A stretch of DNA of 64,000 nucleotides from JAJFIE01 sp964344255 (GCA_964344255.1 CAYFMQ010000003.1:62001-126000); one strand, 5' to 3'; positions 46,280-53,683 are shown, numbered from the stretch's first letter. Translations and numbers: made by a program. The notes: generated by a model from the letters alone, not told the origin.

Positions 46280-47545
46280 ATGCCGCAAGGTGACGACTCT
46301 ACTGTTTCGCCATTGGCGCCCGAAGCCTTTCCGGCCATGCCGGCCATTGCCGGTGTCCGGTTGGCGGCTGGCCGCACCGGCATGAAGTATACGGGCCGCG
46401 ATGACGTCCTGCTGGCATCGTTCGTATCCGGCACCACGGCAGCCGGCGTGTATACCCAGTCCATGACGGCGTCCGCGCCGGTGGAATGGTGCCGCAAGTC
46501 GTTGAAGTCCGGCTCCGGCGAAGCGCAGGGGCTGATCGTCAATGCCGGGAACGCCAATGCCTTTACCGGCCAGGGGGGCGTCGATTCCGTCATCCGCACC
46601 GTCGAGGCCGTGGCCGATACCCTGGCTTGCCGCCCGAGCCGGGTCTTCGTCGCCTCAACGGGCGTCATCGGCGAGCAACTGCCGGACGACATGATCCGCG
46701 ATATCCTGTCCGATCTGAACGACAACCTGTCGGAAGACGCCATGGAAGCCGCCGCCCGCGCCATCATGACCACGGACACGTTTCCGAAGGGTGCGTCGCG
46801 GACCGCCACCATCGGCGATGCGACTGTGACCATTGCCGGCATCGCCAAGGGCTCCGGCATGATCGCCCCCGACATGGCGACCATGCTTTCCTTCGTCTTC
46901 ACCGACGCTGCCATTCCGTCCGAGGCGCTTCAGACCATGCTGGCGGATGTTGCGGACCGAACCTTCAATTGCGTCACCGTGGACAGCGATACGTCCACCA
47001 GCGATACCCTGATGCTGTTCGCCACCGGGGCGGTTGAGAACCAGCCCGCCGTTGCAGGAGTGGATGATCCGGAACTTGACGGTTTCAAAGACGCGCTGTT
47101 CGAGGTCTGCCGCGATCTGGCCCAGCAGGTGGTGCGCGATGGCGAGGGGGCATCGAAGTTCATCTCCATCACCGTAACCGGCGCCGAAAATGATGAAGCG
47201 GCGCGCATCATCGCCCGTTCCGTCGCCAATTCACCATTGGTCAAGACCGCCATCGCCGGCGAGGACGCCAACTGGGGACGGATCGTCATGGCTGTCGGCA
47301 AGGCGGGCCAGCGCGCCGACCGGGACAAGTTGAAAATCGAGATCGGCGGCGTCAGCGTGGCGGCGGAAGGCTGCGCCGTTGACGGCTATGACGAAACGCC
47401 GGTCGCGGAACACATGCGGGGCCAGGAAGTCGATATCTGCGTCGATGTGGGCATCGATAATAGCGACTCTGGCGGCTCGGCCACGGTCTGGACCTGCGAT
47501 CTGACACACGGGTATATCACCATCAATGCCGATTACCGGTCCTGA
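46280..47545 (+). CDS. argJ: Bifunctional ornithine acetyltransferase/N-acetylglutamate synthase
   Basis: 421 aa. Recycles the acetyl group in arginine synthesis. Autocleavage site in KGSGMIAPDMATMLSFVF (between Ala and the nucleophilic Thr), with SLKSGSGEAQGLIVNAGNAN and RVFVASTGVIGEQLP upstream. Start at ATG 46280 with GAGG upstream is preferred over GTG 46265. It overlaps mutT by 20 nt. Confidence 0.97.
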   Translation: MPQGDDSTVSPLAPEAFPAMPAIAGVRLAAGRTGMKYTGRDDVLLASFVSGTTAAGVYTQSMTASAPVEWCRKSLKSGSGEAQGLIVNAGNANAFTGQGGVDSVIRTVEAVADTLACRPSRVFVASTGVIGEQLPDDMIRDILSDLNDNLSEDAMEAAARAIMTTDTFPKGASRTATIGDATVTIAGIAKGSGMIAPDMATMLSFVFTDAAIPSEALQTMLADVADRTFNCVTVDSDTSTSDTLMLFATGAVENQPAVAGVDDPELDGFKDALFEVCRDLAQQVVRDGEGASKFISITVTGAENDEAARIIARSVANSPLVKTAIAGEDANWGRIVMAVGKAGQRADRDKLKIEIGGVSVAAEGCAVDGYDETPVAEHMRGQEVDICVDVGIDNSDSGGSATVWTCDLTHGYITINADYRS

Positions 47546-47987
47546 TCCAAGTTGCCTCAACGCCGAGGTTCACACGCATAAGAGCGGTATGCCCATCGTG
47601 CTGGTCGCCGCCGTGGCGCTGGTCGATGCGGATGGCCGCGTCCTGCTGGCCCAGCGCCCGGAGGGCAAGTCCATGGCCGGCCTGTGGGAGTTCCCCGGCG
47701 GCAAGGTCCATAACGGTGAAACGCCGGAGGCGGCCCTGATCCGGGAGCTGAAGGAAGAACTGGGCATCGACGTCACGGCCAGTTGCCTCGCCCCCATCGC
47801 TTTCGCCAGCCATACCTATGACGATTTTCACCTGCTGATGCCGTTGTTCGTCTGCCGCATCTGGCAGGGCGAGCCGCAGGGCCTTGAAGGCCAGGCGTTG
47901 CAATGGATCAGGCCCGTACGCATGGGGGATGTGGAGATGCCGCCCGCCGATGCGCCCCTGGTCGCGACACTTCGCGACCTAATTTAA
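47526..47987 (+). CDS. mutT: MutT-type 8-oxo-dGTP diphosphatase
   Basis: 153 aa from 47526, or 132 aa from an ATG at 47589 that gives the more usual length. The Nudix box (GX5EX7REUXEEXGU) is complete: GGKVHNGETPEAALIREL followed by KEELGID. LLAQRPEGKSMAGLWEFPGG is typical of MutT. It removes oxidised dGTP. The final codons (VATLRDLI) lie in the first unit of a 30-bp tandem repeat. Overlap with argJ implies a shared transcript. Confidence 0.95.
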   Translation: MPITGPDPSCLNAEVHTHKSGMPIVLVAAVALVDADGRVLLAQRPEGKSMAGLWEFPGGKVHNGETPEAALIRELKEELGIDVTASCLAPIAFASHTYDDFHLLMPLFVCRIWQGEPQGLEGQALQWIRPVRMGDVEMPPADAPLVATLRDLI

Positions 47988-48080
47988 CAGCTCGCGACAC
48001 TTCGCGACCTTATATAACAGCTCGCGACGTTACGCGACCTGATATAAATTGTACGCGACGCGACGCGGCCTTATATAGAT
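47961..48080 (+). repeat. Four 30-bp tandem repeats with internal palindromes
   Basis: Four exact-length 30-bp units (47961, 47991, 48021, 48051) that diverge with distance. Each has a CGCG-rich palindromic part (TCGCGACACTTCGCGA in units 1-2, CGCGACGTTACGCG in 3) and an AT-rich part (TTATATAACAG or similar). The first unit encodes the last mutT codons; the array ends 45 nt before the CinA-type gene. Confidence 0.9.
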
Positions 48081-48125
48081 AATCTGACTGGTAACGCATC
48101 CGGCAACCGGGAAGAGCGAAGTTTC

Positions 48126-48875
48126 ATGAGCAAACGTTACACCGCCTGTGTCCTGATCATCGGCAATGAGGTCCTTTCGGGCCGCACGCAGGACGCCAAT
48201 CTGGGCTTCCTGGCCTCCAGCCTGAACGATCTCGGCATCCAGGTCGCCGAGGCACGCGTGATCCGCGACGACCTGCAGGTCATCGCCGATACGGTGAACG
48301 AGGCCCGGACCAACCATGATTATGTTTTCACCACCGGCGGTATCGGTCCGACCCACGACGACATCACGTCGGAAGGCGTGGCGCTCGCCTTCGGCCTGCC
48401 CTTTGGACGCAATGCCGCCGCCGAAGCCATCCTGCGCGACTATTACAACCCCGAAGACATCACCGAGGAACGCCTGTCCATGGCCGACATGCCCGAGGGA
48501 GCGGAGCTGATCGAGAACCCGGTGAGCCGCGCGCCCGGCTTTCAGATCGGCAATGTGTTCGTTCTGCCCGGCGTGCCCAGCATCATGCGCGACATGTTCA
48601 ACGGCATCACGCACCGCCTGACGGGCGGCGATCCCATGCTGTCACACTCCATCACGGCGGAACTGCCCGAAGGCCGCGTTGCCGGGCCACTCGGCAAGCT
48701 GCAGCTAACCTATCCTGAGGTGGAAATGGGCAGTTATCCCTTCTTTCAGGGCGGCACGCTGGGCGCCAACCTCGTGCTGCGCTCCTTCGATGAGGCGCAG
48801 TTGAACGAGGCCGCCGAAGCTGTCCGGCAGATGGTGCGCGATCTCGGTGGAATCCCTAAGGAAACCGAACAGTAA
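48126..48875 (+). CDS. Molybdopterin-binding domain protein (CinA N-terminal-like)
   Basis: 249 aa. MoCF/MogA-fold domain: ACVLIIGNEVLSGRTQDAN and VFTTGGIGPTHDDITSEGVA, then FVLPGVPSIMRDMF. This is the nucleotide-processing N-terminal part of the CinA family without the nicotinamide-deamidase C-terminus. Likely a pyrophosphatase on nucleotide substrates; not confirmed. The tandem-repeat array lies immediately upstream. Confidence 0.9.
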   Translation: MSKRYTACVLIIGNEVLSGRTQDANLGFLASSLNDLGIQVAEARVIRDDLQVIADTVNEARTNHDYVFTTGGIGPTHDDITSEGVALAFGLPFGRNAAAEAILRDYYNPEDITEERLSMADMPEGAELIENPVSRAPGFQIGNVFVLPGVPSIMRDMFNGITHRLTGGDPMLSHSITAELPEGRVAGPLGKLQLTYPEVEMGSYPFFQGGTLGANLVLRSFDEAQLNEAAEAVRQMVRDLGGIPKETEQ

Positions 48876-48890
48876 AGTCTTTTTATGACG

Positions 48891-48982
48891 CAAATTCACC
48901 TTCGCGGTTATAAAACCGCTCGGGATTTGGTTGTATGATTTCGCAAATTCACCTTCGCGGTTCATAAACCGCTCGGGATTTG
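48891..48982. repeat. Two direct copies of a 39-bp hairpin element
   Basis: Copies at 48891-48929 and 48944-48982, starting CAAATTCACCTTCGCGGTT and ending CTCGGGATTTG. Each folds on GCGGTT/AACCGC with outer CAAAT/ATTTG pairing. They are between the convergent CinA-type and bluB genes, the second ending 2 nt from the bluB stop; likely bidirectional terminator or REP-type element. Confidence 0.85.
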
Positions 48983-48984
48983 CT

Positions 48985-49701
48985 TTAGCGTTCCGTCACG
49001 AACCGTTCCCAGGCTTCCCGGCCCTGCCAGCCCAGGCGCTCCAACTCCGGGTCGATGTGCTCCTCTTCCGGATAACCGATGCAGAGATAACCGATGAGGG
49101 CCCAGTCTTCCGGCACATCGAGGATGCGGTTGACGGCGTCGGGCTCCAGGATGGAAACCCAGCCCACGCCAATGCCTTCGGCGCGGGCCGCCAGCCACAG
49201 GGTCTGGATCGCGCCGACCACGGAATAGCGCAGCGTCTCCGGCATGGTGGCGCTGCCCAGGCCGTGGCCCGTTTCGGTTCCCTCGTCGCAGAACACGGCC
49301 AGGTGTTCGGGCGCATCGTCAAGGCCCGAGAGCTTGAGGCCCGCGTACAGTTTGGCGCGCTCGCCCTCGTAGTTTTCCAGCGCGCGGGCGTTGCAGCGCT
49401 GGAATTCGTCCCGTATCCGCTTGCGCCGGTCCGGATCGCGCACGGTGACGAAGCGCCACGGCTGGCTGTTGCCGACGCTGGGCGACAGCGCCGCCGTTGC
49501 GATCAGGCGCTCCAGCTTATCCGGTTCGAGGGGGTCGCGCCGGAACCGGCGCACGTCGCGCCGCCACTTGATCAGGTCGAGCAGGCCGGCCTGGAACGGA
49601 TCGTCGAACACTGGCGGCTCAAGCGCTTGGGAAGGCTCGGACGCTTGGGAAGGCGCAGACGCTTCGGAACTCTCGTCAGGGTGTGGTTTCGCTTTGGTCA
49701 T
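48985..49701 (-). CDS. bluB: 5,6-dimethylbenzimidazole synthase
   Basis: About 238 aa. BluB-type flavin-destroying nitroreductase-fold enzyme making the lower ligand of B12: IKWRRDVRRFRRDPLE, ALSPSVGNSQPWRFVTVRDP, ATMPETLRYSVVGAIQTLWLA and EGIGVGWVSILEPD match. Start at ATG 49701 is preferred; the frame runs to 49785. The N-terminal ~30 residues are Ser/Glu/Ala low-complexity (SQASEPSQALEP), encoded by near-repeats. Fits the cobS-cobT genes in the window. Confidence 0.95.
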   Translation of the reverse strand: MTKAKPHPDESSEASAPSQASEPSQALEPPVFDDPFQAGLLDLIKWRRDVRRFRRDPLEPDKLERLIATAALSPSVGNSQPWRFVTVRDPDRRKRIRDEFQRCNARALENYEGERAKLYAGLKLSGLDDAPEHLAVFCDEGTETGHGLGSATMPETLRYSVVGAIQTLWLAARAEGIGVGWVSILEPDAVNRILDVPEDWALIGYLCIGYPEEEHIDPELERLGWQGREAWERFVTER

Positions 49702-49880
49702 GGCCCTGAGGGTAGGGGATTGCCCCGCCGGCGTCAGCAAGAATCCCGCCGCAAGGTAGCCTGTGGCCGACATACGATGGGACATGCGCCGACATGTGTG
49801 AAATCGGTTGTTTCCGCTCTTGCCTGTGCCCCCGCCGGGCGATAGGTTTGCTCCGCCGATTCAAGTCAGTCGCGCCGGAT

Positions 49881-49931
49881 GCGGGCGTGGTGAAATTGGT
49901 AAACCCAAGGGACTTAAAATCCCTTGGGTTT
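49881..49931 (+). pseudogene. 5' remnant of tRNA-Leu(UAA), ends in a perfect hairpin
   Basis: 49881-49924 matches the spliced tRNA-Leu from 5' end through AAAATCCCT, with no intron, then diverges. One D-stem base differs (AAACCC instead of AAACAC), breaking a D-stem pair. It now forms a perfect 12-bp stem (AAACCCAAGGGA, 49901-49912; TCCCTTGGGTTT, 49920-49931) around the anticodon loop, followed by T. No 3' half follows, so no functional tRNA. Confidence 0.85.
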
Positions 49932-50009
49932 TGCAGCGCACACACAATATATTGTTATTTTGTGGTGGTTTTGTTGGAATAGGGCGCTATATGTTGATGG
50001 GTAAAATTT

Positions 50010-50037
50010 AGTATACTCTTGGTATACTTAGTATACT
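50010..50037. repeat. Cluster of AGTATACT palindromes (left)
   Basis: AGTATACT at 50010-50017, GGTATACT at 50021-50028, AGTATACT at 50030-50037, followed by a T-run. The same octamer recurs twice at 51511-51530, after the HEPN gene. Confidence 0.8.
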
Positions 50038-50100
50038 TTTTTTGCTTGGATAATCTGAGTTAGAGAGGAGGATATTTTCTCCCGTAAGTAGAGTAATAAT

Positions 50101-50410
50101 GCGGGCGTGGTGAAATTGGTAAACACAAGGGACTTATGAAAAATTGAGTGCCTCTCCGGAAACGGAGGGAGTAGAACTCGTCAAATTCGGGGAAACCTTC
50201 CAGATCAAGCTGATGGCAATCCCGAGCCAAGCCCGGAGACGGGAAGGTGTAGAGACTTGACGGCGAGCACCTAAAGCAATTGCTACGGTGAAGAGAAAGT
50301 CCAGACCACAAAAGCACGTCATTACCAATGACGTGCTCTAGCGAAAGCTGGAGTGGTATGAAAATCCCTCGGCTTCGGCCTTGCCGGTTCAAGTCCGGCC
50401 GCCCGCACCA
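50101..50410 (+). tRNA. tRNA-Leu(UAA) interrupted by a group I intron
   Basis: 5' exon 50101-50135 and 3' exon 50361-50410 (CCA encoded) join to an 85-nt class II tRNA. Acceptor GCGGGCG/CGCCCGC, D-stem GTG/CAC, anticodon stem AGGGA/TCCCT with loop CTTAAAA giving UAA, variable arm GGC-TTCG-GCC, T arm GCCGG-TTCAAGT-CCGGC. The intron lies between positions 34 and 35, as in cyanobacterial tRNA-Leu(UAA). It may be the working copy of this tRNA. Confidence 0.93.
50136..50360 (+). ncRNA. Group I intron (IC3-like), 225 nt, no ORF
   Basis: Self-splicing candidate. The 5' exon end ACTT (50132-50135) pairs with GAGT (50146-50149) with a terminal T-G wobble (P1). P2 is CTCCG-GAAA-CGGAG (50154-50167). 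The core has the conserved run ATGGCAATCCCGAGCCAAGCC-like region (P4-P6), R-type GTAGAGACTTGACGG (about 50249-50263) and S-type AAGAGAAAGTCC (50291-50302). It ends in G at 50360. Resembles tRNA-Leu introns of cyanobacteria closely in these blocks. No homing endonuclease. Confidence 0.92.
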
Positions 50411-50445
50411 CTCACAAGTTCTAGTTTTAGATATCGAGATGCATA

Positions 50446-51456
50446 TTGGATTTCATTAAACAGCAAGAGAAAGAAGCAATACGGCTTCTCGATGTAGATC
50501 CTGAATATTATCAGAACTTAAATGCTGTCTTTTTGGGATTGGTCGGATTTGAATTTGACCAGGATAGCTATGTCATCCAGACAGAAAATGGTGACCCAAT
50601 AGCTTTCATTAGACGAGTCAATAACAATCCTGGTGATGTCGCTCTCACTAGAGCAATAAATCCAATAACAATGTCTGGAGCAATCGGTCGCTACTCGCAG
50701 CATGTAACATATGAACTTGCAGTTCCTATAGTTGATGAAGATGATCCTGACTTCCAAACAACGATAGATGCTGCATTCCAATTATCTGCATGTCTGCGGA
50801 TAGCAGGGGCTGTTGAGGGTATCATTCCTGTTGCATTGCGCCGGTCATGGTCAGTGGTCTGTGGAATTAACGATAACTCTTGCGACGCATTTATGTTTGA
50901 GGATTTCCCAAAAGCTAAACGCTTTAGAAAGCCTCCACCTCTTGATGGTGATGTAATCAATGACGTTGGTAAGTATCTCGATAACTTTTCCAAACTGTAT
51001 GAAGAAAATGCTGCATATCGAACAGCTGTGAATAGTTATTGCTTTTATTGTCATTCTCATGACAGCAGATTGATAGCAGCAAGCCTCTGGACGGGAATAG
51101 AAGCCCTTTTCAATATCGACCATGAATTACGTTTTCGATTAGCACTTTATATTTCGGTTATAGCCGAAACTGAAGGCACAAAGAGATATGAAAAGTTCAA
51201 GAAAGTTAAAGCGTTATATGACACACGTTCAAAGATTGTTCATGGGAGAAAGATTTCCAAAGAGGATATAGCCAGCCACATTATCAGCGTTAGTCTAATT
51301 CTTGGAAATTTATTATATACATATATGATAAATGGCGTTGTTTTGAATAATGATGAAATAGAAAAAATACTTTTACACCCAGAAGATAATGAATTGACTC
51401 TATCTTTATTTCAAAAATATTTTGACACAGAACAAAATATAGATGGGGAAATTTAG
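50446..51456 (+). CDS. HEPN-domain (Apea-like) protein, candidate RNase/defence factor
   Basis: 336 aa, clearly AT-rich compared with its neighbours. The N-terminal ~180 residues are unrecognised. The C-terminal part is HEPN-like: LIAASLWTGIEALFNIDHEL, FRLALYISVIAETEG, then YDTRSKIVHGRKIS with RSKIVH fitting the Rx4H catalytic motif of HEPN ribonucleases. Starts at TTG (no ATG in frame), 36 nt after the tRNA CCA end, with weak ribosome site; probably co-transcribed with the tRNA. Family relatives include anti-phage ApeA-type proteins. Transferred DNA is likely. Confidence 0.72.
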   Translation: MDFIKQQEKEAIRLLDVDPEYYQNLNAVFLGLVGFEFDQDSYVIQTENGDPIAFIRRVNNNPGDVALTRAINPITMSGAIGRYSQHVTYELAVPIVDEDDPDFQTTIDAAFQLSACLRIAGAVEGIIPVALRRSWSVVCGINDNSCDAFMFEDFPKAKRFRKPPPLDGDVINDVGKYLDNFSKLYEENAAYRTAVNSYCFYCHSHDSRLIAASLWTGIEALFNIDHELRFRLALYISVIAETEGTKRYEKFKKVKALYDTRSKIVHGRKISKEDIASHIISVSLILGNLLYTYMINGVVLNNDEIEKILLHPEDNELTLSLFQKYFDTEQNIDGEI

Positions 51457-51510
51457 CTATTTCCACAGATGTTAGTATAATTTTGCGAATGTCAAAATCT
51501 AACCATCTTT

Positions 51511-51530
51511 AGTATACTTTTTAGTATACT
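51511..51530. repeat. Cluster of AGTATACT palindromes (right)
   Basis: AGTATACT at 51511-51518 and 51523-51530, matching the copies at 50010-50037 and bracketing the tRNA-intron-HEPN unit. Confidence 0.8.
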
Positions 51531-51577
51531 CAAAAAAAAGAAAGCAATAACAATAACTTACGGCGATTCTAGGCTGC

Positions 51578-51632
51578 TTAAAATCCCTCGGCCTTACGGC
51601 CTTGCCGGTTCAAGTCCGGCCGCCCGCACCAT
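51578..51632 (+). pseudogene. 3' remnant of tRNA-Leu(UAA)
   Basis: 55 nt from the anticodon loop (CTTAAAATCCCT) to the encoded CCA. Variable arm reads GGCC-TTAC-GGCC, differing from the complete copy, so it derives from another allele. No 5' half precedes. Likely attachment-site copy. Confidence 0.88.
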
Positions 51633-51707
51633 TTTCAATTGAACTTTGTGCAGTTGTATAGAGATAGTAACTATATCTTTATCCATGAGTTGATTAAAAA
51701 CAGAATA

Positions 51708-52469
51708 TCAACCTTTCATAAGCGTACCGAATAAGCTGATGATTACAATACAAGCAGTTAGAGCAGCGAGTATCCACTGCGTCCGTACTGCATCACGGTG
51801 TCTTCGATCATCCCTTTCTTCTTGAGCTAGCGTTGTAAGGCCTTGTGAGCGGATTCGAAACCTTCCTCTTACATCCTCAACATCACCACTTTCTACAAGA
51901 GCATTTAACCATAAATTATAATGAGTACTAATCCTGTCCCTGTCAGGGTGTTCCCAAATATATATACCGTATATTTCGGTTATTAACTGGGGAGTTGATA
52001 TTGGATCAAAGCTTCCATGTCTTGCTCGATCAGCAAGATAAGTTAGCAATTCTAATTGATCTTTTATGACAAGATGTTTTCTTTTATAGAGTGCTGAAGC
52101 GAAACGGCGACGCCATAACTTAAGCCAAGGAATACCAAATATATGGGCAATGATAAATAGTATCGAATTATGGTAATGATACTCCATTTCTCCCAAATAT
52201 TGGCGAATCTCTAATTGCATGGCATAAGCATCAGTGAATGATATCTCTGCATTTATTTGCTCAATATCGTTTGGGATATGCTTAATCCACCTTCCTGTAA
52301 TATTCTCACCGGTGACAGAGTCGCATAAAAACTCTCTTTCACCTTTTAGTTTAACGCTATAATAGTTCCGATCACGGATCAGTTCCAAATTGGAAAGCGG
52401 TATACTGCTAGGCGCAGGCTTTCTTAAAGCCCATTCTATTGCCAAACGATGTAATCTCAGAGCTATCAA
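51708..52469 (-). CDS. Membrane-anchored hypothetical protein, AT-rich insert
   Basis: 253 aa, starting TTG 52469 (GGGA-type site upstream). Hydrophobic stretch near residue 105 (ILFIIAHIFGIPWL) and a C-terminal transmembrane anchor (WILAALTACIVIISLFGTL). The segment LWLNALVESGDVEDVRGRFR looks like a winged-helix wing, preceded by helix-rich sequence; weak evidence. No family recognised. Sits alone between two tRNA 3' remnants on the opposite strand; AT-rich, so probably acquired. Confidence 0.65.
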   Translation of the reverse strand: MIALRLHRLAIEWALRKPAPSSIPLSNLELIRDRNYYSVKLKGEREFLCDSVTGENITGRWIKHIPNDIEQINAEISFTDAYAMQLEIRQYLGEMEYHYHNSILFIIAHIFGIPWLKLWRRRFASALYKRKHLVIKDQLELLTYLADRARHGSFDPISTPQLITEIYGIYIWEHPDRDRISTHYNLWLNALVESGDVEDVRGRFRIRSQGLTTLAQEERDDRRHRDAVRTQWILAALTACIVIISLFGTLMKG

Positions 52470-52471
52470 GT

Positions 52472-52549
52472 CAACGTCCCAATCTTACTGGCTTTGAAGT
52501 GAAGATTACAATTATTAATGGTGAAGTTGACAGAGTACCTGCAGTTTAA
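52472..52549 (+). pseudogene. Possible 3' end of a lost gene
   Basis: The frame reads QRPNLTGFEVKITIING then EVDRVPAV and TAA at 52547-52549, a protein-like tail without a start; it overlaps the start of the opposite-strand gene. May be a fragment from an earlier insertion. The non-coding remainder to 52778 holds a tRNA remnant and the host-attachment promoter region. Confidence 0.3.
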
Positions 52550-52631
52550 TGGATTGAAAATAAGCCAATAAATAAAATAAATTTTTTATGTAATTCGCTT
52601 CCTGACATTATTAGATTTTGGTTTGTCAGTC

Positions 52632-52652
52632 CAAGTCCGGCCGCCCGCACCA
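52632..52652 (+). pseudogene. Short 3' remnant of tRNA-Leu
   Basis: 21 nt (CAAGTCC...CGCACCA) identical to the end of the tRNA-Leu copies, in direct orientation. It marks the right border of the AT-rich insert; high-GC core sequence resumes after it. Confidence 0.8.
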
Positions 52653-52778
52653 CCTTCTATTACAGATATTTTCCCCAGCCCCGGCTTTCACGTTGACCTG
52701 CGTCAAGGACACGGCGCTTGCGTCTGCTAGACTGTTCCAACGTTCGTTTCACATAGAATTTCAAACAAGGAAGGTGCC

Positions 52779-53213
52779 ATGAAAGCCGTAAAAACGTGGG
52801 TTCTCATCGCCGACGGCGCCAGGGCGCGGGTGCTGGTCAATACAGGTCCCGGCAACGGCCTGCGCCCGGCCATGAACCATGAATTCGCCGCTTCCCATGC
52901 GCCCAGCCGCGATCTGGGCACGGACAAGCCGGGCCGGGGACAGGGCGGGGACGCCGCGCACGGCGTCAAGACCGAAGACCTGCACGAGCGCCAGAAGGAA
53001 AGCTTTACCCGGGATGTGGCTGAGATGGTTTCAAAGGCCGCCGAGGAAAACGATTATGACCGGCTTGTAATCGCCGCGCCGCCCGCGACGCTCGGCCGCC
53101 TGCGGGACGCCCTGTCGCCCAAGGCCCGCGAGAGGGTGATCGAGGAGATCAACAAGGACCTGACCCACGTCAGGGACCAGGACGTGACGAACCATCTGAG
53201 CGCCAACATCTGA
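52779..53213 (+). CDS. Host attachment protein (Host_attach family)
   Basis: 144 aa. MKAVKTWVLIADGARARVLVN and the C-terminal DRLVIAAPPATLGRLRDALSP, followed by VIEEINKDLTH, are typical of this family, named from Agrobacterium-plant attachment and related to release-factor-like folds (baeRF family). Its molecular role is not established. It is the first core gene after the tRNA-Leu accretion. Confidence 0.92.
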   Translation: MKAVKTWVLIADGARARVLVNTGPGNGLRPAMNHEFAASHAPSRDLGTDKPGRGQGGDAAHGVKTEDLHERQKESFTRDVAEMVSKAAEENDYDRLVIAAPPATLGRLRDALSPKARERVIEEINKDLTHVRDQDVTNHLSANI

Positions 53214-53258
53214 TTTCATTACGGGACTGGCGCTATAGGTTCCGTCGGGGCGTTTGTT

Positions 53259-53618
53259 TTATGAAGCCTTGTTTTTCAGGGCCTCGAACTGATCGAAGGC
53301 TTCCAGCGCCTGGGCCGCGTAGACCATGGACGGCCCGCCGCCCATGTAAATCGCCATGCCGAGCGCTTCGAGAACCTCCCCCCGGTCAGCGCCGTGACGG
53401 CTCGCCGCCTTGGCGTGAAAGGCGATACAGCCATCGCAGCGCAGGGACACGCTCATCGCCGTGGCGATCAGTTCCTTGGTTTTCGGATCCAGCGCCCCTT
53501 GCGCCGTCGCCGCCGCGGCCATTGCGGAAAACCCCTTCATGGTGTCGGGGATGCCTTCCCGCAGATGGGCAATGGCGTCATTCAGGTCACTGGCGATTTG
53601 GGGGTAATCGTTGGTCAT
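53259..53618 (-). CDS. Carboxymuconolactone decarboxylase/AhpD-like protein
   Basis: 119 aa. TKELIATAMSVSLRCDGCIA with the CxxC pair and FHAKAA, then ALGMAIYMGGGPSMVYA: AhpD-like alkylhydroperoxidase or CMD family. The CxxC suggests thiol-based redox activity. Confidence 0.93.
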   Translation of the reverse strand: MTNDYPQIASDLNDAIAHLREGIPDTMKGFSAMAAAATAQGALDPKTKELIATAMSVSLRCDGCIAFHAKAASRHGADRGEVLEALGMAIYMGGGPSMVYAAQALEAFDQFEALKNKAS

Positions 53619-53683
53619 CTCGGTTCCTTGTCTGATTTTATTTTATGTCTTGTTCTCGTGATGAGAGCCCTGCGGGTTTACCA

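Noticed and set aside
47961..48080. CRISPR array
   Set aside because: Units are contiguous with no spacers and diverge gradually; no cas genes.
50101..50410. tmRNA
   Set aside because: The ends form a complete tRNA-Leu with an anticodon; the insert has group I core blocks, no tag-peptide frame.
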